From Clitopilus passeckerianus (taxonomy: Eukaryota; Basidiomycota; Agaricomycetes; Agaricales; Entolomataceae), in contig CALYLX010000126.1 in the NCBI GenBank assembly GCA_944990035.1, positions 2,046,001-2,110,000 of the forward strand: a stretch of 64,000 nucleotides of DNA, in the 5' to 3' direction. Positions 60,775 through 64,000 of the stretch are shown in pieces (positions within the stretch are counted from its first letter, which is position 1; each line of letters starts with the position of its first letter). The translations under genes and the position numbers were made by a program. Under the pieces are notes generated by a model. It was not told where the DNA came from and searched no databases. It was given only the letters and a program-made list of their open reading frames with translations.

Positions 60775-61647
60775 CTAACACTCTTGATAAGTATTGTACG
60801 CAGGGGAATCTTCGGGCAGCGGGAAAGGGAGAGGGTCAAGTTCAAAGGGGTAAAAGTAAGTGACTTCTGCATCGACGCGAACGACAGGGAAAGCGTGCCG
60901 CAGGTGACTACGGTCGACCGGAAGAGGAATCGACGCAGCTTCTATGAGAGCAAAAGAGGACGCAGAACGGCCAATTGAAGGTGTGGTAGGAGCATCAGAC
61001 TCATCGTCGGATGTGTCTTCTATAGCGTCAGGTACCGAAAGAGTCTCAGAATCAGTCAAGTCATGATACGGAAGGGGATCATGTGAAGAAACAGAAATAG
61101 AAGAGTCGAAAGGAAGGCGGAGAGGGGGATGCATAGGGAAAGGATACGAATAGGGATATGATACAGAAGGGTAAAAAGCGGGCTGGTTGGGAAGGTCGTC
61201 GGAGGACGACAAAGGGGATGCCATGGGGCTGAACAAGACAGAATCGTCGTCCTCCGCGTCTGCAGGCAGGAGGATAGACGACCGAGCTTCAGGTCCGACC
61301 GCGAAGTCGTCTTCTTCTTCGTCTCCAAGTTCTTCTAGCAGAGAGTCGAGCCATTCGGATTCGGAAGCGTTTACGTCAGTGGTGGGGCCAACAAATTTGC
61401 CAGCATCCGGAAACATGAAAGAGTCAAGGTCTTCAGTGGTTACTTCTTCTTCATGTTCGTCTTCCGGGCGGTATTGAGATGTTAGCGAGCAAGAGTCAGG
61501 TAGGGCAGGTTGCGTTGGGGTCACGGGGGAGTGTAGAATCGAGTTTTTCAAAAGTACCCATCGATGCAAGCTGCATTTGTCCTTCCCTCCAATAGACACC
61601 TGCAGCTTGTTTTGGGCCAGCGAGAATAAGTTTGTGCTATTTGACAT
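60775..61647 (-). CDS. Acidic protein of unknown function
   Basis: The open frame from ATG 61647 gives 290 residues. The first about 40 residues look folded (KLQVSIGGKDKCSLHRWVLL); the rest is acidic and Ser/Pro-rich with a Pro/Tyr patch (SVSYPYSYPFPMHPP) and ends with FPVVRVDAEVTYFYPFELDP. I do not recognise the family. Coding sequence may begin further upstream: an intron at 61680-61737 would join in frame to an exon ending KERLLAFRTRNRLPYTPV and KRLAKTR, which looks coding. No in-frame ATG was found between a TATATAAA at 62025-62032 and that exon, so the true start is unresolved. Confidence 0.6.
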   Translation of the reverse strand: MSNSTNLFSLAQNKLQVSIGGKDKCSLHRWVLLKNSILHSPVTPTQPALPDSCSLTSQYRPEDEHEEEVTTEDLDSFMFPDAGKFVGPTTDVNASESEWLDSLLEELGDEEEDDFAVGPEARSSILLPADAEDDDSVLFSPMASPLSSSDDLPNQPAFYPSVSYPYSYPFPMHPPLRLPFDSSISVSSHDPLPYHDLTDSETLSVPDAIEDTSDDESDAPTTPSIGRSASSFALIEAASIPLPVDRSHLRHAFPVVRVDAEVTYFYPFELDPLPFPLPEDSPAYNTYQEC

Positions 61648-62024
61648 GGCGCTTGTGGCTGATGACGACGTTTTTGAGCCTAGAGCGCGTGCAAGTTGAG
61701 CACAAAGAACAACGGGAAGATAACACCAGATACTAACGTGTTTTTGCGAGTCTTTTGGTTAGAACTGGTGTATACGGTAGACGATTTCGGGTTCGAAAAG
61801 CAAGGAGCCGTTCTTTGAAGTCCGGAGGAGTGTATTGACCATTATCACTCTGAAAAGCCGCCTGGCTGAGGCTATTGTGACCTGGCGAAGGGATGAATGT
61901 TGGAGGCACGACCGTTGAGGGTCTTAACGAGGGGAATATACTGAAATATTCAAGCGGACATTGTAGAGGACGACGAGGAGGGGGGTCGGAAGCGAAGGAT
62001 GGAGGAGGCGAGACAGTGGACTGG

Positions 62025-62032
62025 TTTATATA
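62025..62032 (-). promoter_or_regulatory. TATA box for the acidic protein gene
   Basis: TATATAAA reads on the minus strand about 380 bp upstream of ATG 61647. It would place the transcription start near 62000, inside a longer open frame that continues to 62374. That frame's distal part overlaps the CDC27 stop codon and is therefore unlikely to be coding. Confidence 0.5.
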
Positions 62033-62363
62033 GAAACGACCCGAATGTGACTCAAAACGAACCGCCCCAGTCACGCGACAACTGACCCGAGCAGTTCGGC
62101 GCAAAGGTCCCGCCTCGGAGGTGATAGCCGACCTTCCGTCTGAATGCGCGATAAGCACCCCACTTTCACCCGTCAGTCCATAAAAAGAGGCGTGCTTCTT
62201 GCGTCGTATGAGGAATAATCGCTGTAGAACCTTCACAAATATCCACAAAAAATTCAACATCGACCCACAGAAGGAATTTCGAAACGAGTCTCTCATCCGA
62301 ATTAGGACTGTTACAGGTACTAACATTACAGTAGCAACCATCCCTCCGACCCTTGCCACATGA

Positions 62364-64000
62364 TTAACCTTCATCCATCTTGTCCTCTTCCATCTCGTCT
62401 TTCACCGTGTCCAGCAGCTTCTTGAGCTTGTTCAGGCTCTTGGGAGAAATGTCACGAGCAACCGCGAGGGTCTGTGCTGACTTTGTTTCTTCTCCAAGAA
62501 GCCTGTACGCTCGAGCCAATTGGAACACCACATTTGACTCCTCTGGCGTGGCACTTCTCAGGTACTCCAGATCAACTACAGCAGCCTACGGAGAAATGTT
62601 AGCCAATGAGAATGAGAAGAGGTGCTTTCACACTTACCTGGTATCGGTGAAGCTGTATCTGTATCTTCGCCCTGCGATAGCGAACCAGTGCATTTTCGGG
62701 CGCCAATCGAACAGCCTTATTGAAAATGTCGAGCGCTTCCTCACGGTCCCCTCTTCTCTCAACAGCCTGTCAAACAATTGAATAGGCGGCACCGTCCGTT
62801 AGACAAAATCACAGTCATTAGGAAGTCAATCAAAGCCACGTACCATTCCCACGCAGCCAAGCAGAACCGCATTTCTAGGGTTGATTTCGACCGCTTTCCG
62901 ATAATGGTACTCTGCCAGGCGTATTTTGCTCATCCGCAGATAGCAAGTTCCCAGTCCATACCTGTTTTGATGGTGGACAGTTCACATCAGATTGATGTAA
63001 ATAGGCTATTAACGTAAGGAACTCACCATGCGTTGTAGTGCCGTGGATCTGCTCGTAGTGCAGATTGGAAGAAATTGATCGCCTTGTCTAGATCATCGTC
63101 TATGGACTCGTGGCCACTAAGGGTGTATGCGTAGGCACATGACGGGTCCATTTGGGCAGCTCTTCGGAAGCAAGTTAACGCTTGGGGGCGTTCCTTCTGC
63201 AGTGAGAACAGATTGCCAACTGCGATCCACGCTTGCGAAGATCGCGGGCTAATATTGAGCAGTTCCTGGGCCAAAAATGATAGCTCGACATTCCGCTGCA
63301 AATGCCACAGAAGCGTCGAGTACACTTCCATATCCCATAGTCGATAGGGCTCCAACGTCCGCACTGCCCTAAACGCACGCTCCGCCTATCGGGACGGAGT
63401 AAGTTAAGGAACTCGCGTGCATCTTGTCGAGATAAGCACTTACAGAAGCGTAGTCTGCCTTCTCGTAGTGCGCCCTGCCCACCATGGCAAGTACCCACGG
63501 GGAACGTTGCTGCGAAAGCGGCAGTTGTTCCAGTTCCTCTATACATTTCTGGCAATCATACACTGCAATTGCCTTCGTTGCGGCTGCAAACCGTCTGACA
63601 AGCGAATATAGATAGTGCTCTGCCATTTCAGCATCGAATTCATCTTGTGCTGCCTGTTCATGTGCTGCAGTCCATGTACTTGGGGTAGGCGATGTCTCCG
63701 ATCGCGGCGAATGAGGATTTGAAGGTGGGGACTGCGAGCACGCAATGTCTCCCTGAGTGGCGGTCTGTGCTCCTGAATCTGACTCTGCAGTTTGTGAACG
63801 TGTAGTGACAGATGGTCGCCGTTTGCCTCGTGTCGGGCCCTGTAAACATTGACATAAATTTCAGAACGAGTTCATTTCCTGTTAGCAAATTATTTGCAAT
63901 GGGTGAACTTTTTACCTTGGCCGGTGGTTGTTTCGTTGTACCCGTGCCAGTCAAAAGTCTGGTACTTCTTCGTGTCGGCAGTCCAGACGGAGCTGCTGGT
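62364..64000 (-). CDS. CDC27: Anaphase-promoting complex subunit CDC27/APC3 (C-terminal part, cut by window edge)
   Basis: Six exons are visible (63916-64000, 63444-63839, 63027-63385, 62844-62961, 62638-62766, 62364-62585); the 5' end lies outside the window. A Ser/Thr-rich linker (LPTRRSTRLL, KGPTRGKRRPS) precedes a run of tetratricopeptide repeats: WVLAMVGRAHYEKADYASAE, LWHLQRNVELSFLAQELL, AWIAVGNLFSLQKE, AYAYTLSGHES, HYNAWYGLGTCYLRM, PRNAVLLGCVGMAVERRGD and VVFQLARAYRLLGE. The order and spacing match Cdc27, a scaffold of the APC/C ubiquitin ligase that binds the IR tails of co-activators. The acidic end (EEDKMDEG) follows the last helix. Cdc16 and Cdc23 have different repeat spacing and no such linker. 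Confidence 0.92.

Noticed and set aside
62033..62374. 213-residue minus frame as an independent gene or first exon
   Set aside because: Its distal part overlaps the CDC27 stop codon and lies upstream of a TATA box. Only the part near 61738 looks coding.

Overview
The window looks like a nuclear chromosome segment of a mushroom-forming basidiomycete (Agaricomycetes). The evidence is dense protein-coding genes on both strands, many very short spliceosomal introns (mostly 45-65 nt), micro-exons, and family-specific protein sequences: RlpA-like secreted double-psi proteins, a Crm1 that keeps the leptomycin-reactive cysteine, P450 paralogues and a CAF-1 large subunit. No species call is possible from sequence alone. 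I built all gene models by hand from reading frame, splice sites and family motifs. I ran no similarity search or RNA alignment.

Layout. 0.3-2.9 kb: two tandem secreted double-psi beta-barrel proteins (-). 3.2-6.8 kb: a SERCA-type Ca2+ ATPase (-). 7.5-9.5 kb: a SIP5-like RING protein (+). 9.5-12.7 kb: no convincing gene. 12.7-13.5 kb: a small GPI-type surface protein (+). 14.7-16.2 kb: a fragmented 88-residue CBP4-like complex III assembly factor (-). 16.4-19.0 kb: an arrestin-like protein (-), divergent from an SLC35F6-like transporter at 19.3-21.1 kb (+). 21.1-26.7 kb: a gene-poor island. 26.7-38.4 kb: a housekeeping block containing three divergent pairs with short shared promoters: SHQ1/TRP2, mitochondrial uS2/SSB-type Hsp70, and RFC2/CAF-1 large subunit. 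38.6-39.4 kb: kinetochore SPC24 (-), with an upstream ORF ending 3 nt before its start codon.

40.2-53.7 kb is the accessory part of the window, all on the minus strand. It holds three intact paralogous P450s, then a tandem segmental duplication of an unrecognised small protein (called U here) plus a zinc-less MDR oxidoreductase. The second U copy is a chimeric truncation. A 74-bp direct repeat lies at the copy junction and again in the XPO1 upstream region, which explains how the duplication arose. These genes could form a small oxidative-metabolism cluster, but no scaffold-forming enzyme is visible here.

53.9-64 kb returns to housekeeping genes: XPO1/CRM1, TMA20/MCTS1 and an SRR1-domain protein (+), an acidic protein of unknown function (-), and the C-terminal part of APC/C subunit CDC27 running off the right edge (-). 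Notable splicing features include two GC-AG introns, an apparent 35-nt intron in SHQ1, coding exons as small as 4, 6, 11, 12 and 15 nt, and two introns over 500 nt inside the tiny CBP4-like gene.
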